From: Apus apus
Taxonomy: Eukaryota; Chordata; Aves; Apodiformes; Apodidae
Assembly (NCBI RefSeq): GCF_020740795.1
Contig: NC_067283.1
Location: 44,195,659 to 44,259,658 of the forward strand
Reading direction: 5' to 3'
Length of the DNA: 64,000 nt
The notes below the pieces were generated by a model. That model did not search any database. It worked only from the letters and a program-made list of their open reading frames with translations, and was not told the DNA's origin. The position numbers and the translations under genes are program-made. Positions 61,115 to 64,000 of the stretch are shown one piece after another. Positions within the stretch are counted from its first letter, which is position 1, and each line of letters begins with the position of its first letter.

Positions 61115-64000
61115 GTAAAAACAAATTTAAATCTCCTTCAGTTTTAACCCTGTGGGTGACCTAGCTATATCTTAAAGAGAGAGGATCAGAAAATTATCAT
61201 CTGCACGGTTTTCTAAATGTCAGTATCTGGAAGTAATGGCTACATTTAAGTTTTTATAAGAGCTTTGTGACTTTGAGAAAATTGGCCCTGAGGACAAATA
61301 ATTTTTTTACTCTGAGGATATAACTGGACACTTAAAGCAATTGGAGTCTGAGACCATGAAGCTTTAAGTGGTCATTACCTGTCTGTTGAGGATCACAAAA
61401 ATCCATATTTCACTGCTGTCGTGAGCTGTTTTCAGTGTAATTCCAATTTATCTCGAATTACTCCATCCTGGCTGATGTTTAACTTCCTTTCACTTTCGAC
61501 AGTCTGGAATCTCCTTGTTACAATAAGGGGGTGGGAGGCATGTATTTGCGAAAAGGAATTCCTAAAAATGTATCTAAAATCAACCAGACTTCCCCTCTCT
61601 TCACTCTTCTGTTAGCCATAAACATTATGCTCTGCCGTTCCCTGTGCAGTAAGGGCTTTGTTTCTACTAGGACATAATCAGTCTGAGATCAGGTGTGGGG
61701 ACTACTCGGTATTTGGGCTCTTTGTCATGGAAAGCTCTGTTAATTAAAAGGTTGAATTCTCGGCGGTAGGGTTGGCATTTAGGAGAACTGAACTGTTGCT
61801 GTTTCACAAGGAAAGGGAAGCTATTTGGCATGGGGGAGGAGAAGGGGTGATCCTGGAGGGGCCACCTCTGATGAGTTACTGTTCCTTTTGGTCCAATATG
61901 TGCTCAATATTAAGCTTCGTGATGAGCATTCCGAAGCAGCCTATATCAGGAGCTGGAATTCTGCATTCCTTTGAAAGAGTTAAACTTCTTTGTGCACTAA
62001 ATGATGTTGAATAGCATACTTCCCTAAATGAGAGGTCAGCAGGCAAAGAAAGGCACATTCCTTTTACATGATATATTTTGGAAAAAAGTACGAAGGCTCT
62101 AACTGGCGGGGGGTGTGGGGGAAAGTCTGCTTTTCCTGTTTTGGTACAGTAATGCTCGTTTTTTTCTTTCTTATTCATAATGTTTTTAAAATGGCTAACA
62201 GCTCAAGCACTATATGATTAAAGAAATGTTGCATTCATTCTCCTTGGGTTTGTCTGATGTTGGCAGGGCTGATATTCACCAAATACCAACATTTGATTCT
62301 TTGACTCTACAAACACTTACAGGGGTGGGAAGTGCAGTTGAGCTCAGCAGGTTGCCCTGCATGGTGTTGAGAATAAGCTTTTTATTTCTGAGAGTCACAT
62401 TATTTTATCTAGCAGGGTAAGTCCTTGGGATTGTTTGCTTAATACTGGCTGGATGCCTTTCAATAAACATTATCAGTAGATGACTAACTGCTTTTTCGTT
62501 GAGGATTTTGTTGTTGTTTTCTCAGTATTCACCCATTATTGATCTGGACAGATATTAAATTGAACCTCAGGAGGGCTGATAGATCTATGCTAACAGTGCT
62601 ACTGTCATGTTCTGCTCAGATAGTTTTGGTCTGGTGCTCATAGTGTTACTTGTACACTCATGGAGGCAAAAATCACAAGCAGAGGATGTATGCAAGGCTG
62701 GTTGGCTAATAACTTTGACTTGGTTAAAGTTTGTCCTGACAGCTGAACTTCAGAGGATGAATAGGTTAGTTATAACTTTAACATTAATTGGTGAGATTGA
62801 ATGGTTTAGAGAGCAACCTGTAACTTGATGCTAAATTAAATCGTTCTGTGTTTAAGGATGTGAATATCTTCAATGCAACATACTTCTGGCACAGCTGCTC
62901 CATCCACACTGCTGGAAGAAATCCATTTAATCAAAACAAGCATTGATGTAGTTATTAGCATGTTAGTCCCAAGACACAAAGCTTTATCAATATCAAATGA
63001 ACAGAATGTGATGCTGCTATTCATTCTCTTTACATTGCCTGATACTATGTAGTGAATGTAATGAGGCTTGTTGAAGAACTGCTGTTCACCGTGATGTCCC
63101 AGAGCAGATATGCATCCTAGGAGATTTGTTCACTGATCAAACATTTTAAATGAAATACCACATTAAAATAAGTGTAATGATTTCGATCCAAAGTTGGCTT
63201 TGTGTGCTCACTTTAGGGAGTTGCATTTTAGTCTGGAAACTAGACAACTAAAACTCCTTTCTACTAGTTGCTTAGAAACTTTACAGAAACTGATCATCAG
63301 TAACAGCATTAGACATCAGATATATCAGTAAAAACTAAAGGTGTGAAATAAATGCATGTTGTTCAGAAAAGATAGATTCTAGAAATTGCCACAATCTCAT
63401 GAAGTCCAAGAGATAAAAATATTATAAGGACATGTGTCTATATAAGAAGATCCAGACTTACACTAAGAAGGATAAACTTGCCTGCTTCAGTTATACTGTA
63501 TAGTTTAGGAAGACTATTTCCATACTGGCAGTGTATTAGTAATTGTTTCTTTTCTTGGATCACCTTCTGGAATAATTTCTTACTGATTACTAGGCCCAGG
63601 ACCATGGACTTCATAGATTACCACTATGAGACAATTATTTATGATCTTTAAGATTTTCTCTCTATTTTTAACTGAATCTCAAATATTTTAAAGCACAAAA
63701 ATCTGAAAGCTTCTTGACCAGCTTTATACAAGTGGTATGAAATGGCTACATGGCAGAGTTTCTTTGAGTGTAAATGACATTTCAACAGCATAATTGAGTT
63801 TAGGAGGTAATTCTGCTTAAAGAAGGCTTTTATCTAGACTTGTATAGCTATTTCTTATAGGAATGTTTTTTTTTAAATGACTAATTAATTTAATGAGTAT
63901 CTAATTCTATACATTGAATTTTTCCATAAAAGAGATTATTAAGTTCTTAGAAGCTATGAGGTATTTAATATTAATTCAGCCTGAGTAAGGCAACAAATGA
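61115..64000 (+). other. ATP2C1: First intron of the ATP2C1 alternative transcript
   Basis: Follows the GT donor at 61115. No further coding exon (none resembling VARFQKIPNGEN), repeat or RNA gene is recognised up to the window edge. The other known ATP2C1 promoter, whose exon encodes only MK, would lie further right. Confidence 0.6.

Overview
The window is vertebrate nuclear DNA, almost certainly avian. It has a multi-exon gene with GT-AG introns, a CpG-island promoter, and seven copies or fragments of CR1, the dominant LINE of birds and other sauropsids, several ending in the typical ATTCTATGA-like 3' tail. No bacterial, plasmid or phage features are present. The species cannot be named from the sequence alone.

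Positions 1-27060 hold one complete gene on the minus strand, PIK3R4 (VPS15). VPS15 is the myristoylated pseudokinase/HEAT/WD40 scaffold of the class III PI3-kinase (VPS34) complexes. I placed all 19 coding exons from splice sites, reading phase and remembered human protein order. They join to 4086 nt (1361 codons plus stop) with no frameshift or internal stop. The stop is at 861-863, the best poly(A) signal at 482-487, the start codon at 26644-26646, and a likely non-coding first exon ends near 27035 in a GC-rich island. Coding intron 4 holds an unassigned 138-nt, frame-preserving, phase 1-1 exon-like segment (19819-19956). It is the most interesting undescribed candidate in the window.

Positions about 27.5-60.6 kb are intergenic. 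They hold CR1 fragments at 31.7, 40.0, 40.5, 50.6, 53.0 and 56.8 kb, and a clean solo LTR (35886-36402) with TG...CA ends and a 5-bp target-site duplication. The LTR sits inside one unit of a 35-bp host tandem duplication. There is also an isolated CpG-rich patch at 32.3-32.5 kb and a few inverted repeats. I found no other protein-coding gene here.

At 61007-61114 on the plus strand is a 36-codon first coding exon ending in a GT donor. It matches the alternative MDNLL-type N-terminus of ATP2C1 (SPCA1, the Golgi Ca2+/Mn2+ ATPase). The rest of ATP2C1 lies beyond the right edge. PIK3R4 and ATP2C1 are therefore divergent neighbours about 34 kb apart, the same order as in human 3q22. Both products act in the endomembrane system (autophagy/endosomal PI3P versus Golgi ion homeostasis), but the sequence gives no evidence of a shared promoter.

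Exon edges come from splice consensus and phase. Repeat edges are accurate to roughly 10 bp. Homology statements rest on recognition, not on a database search.
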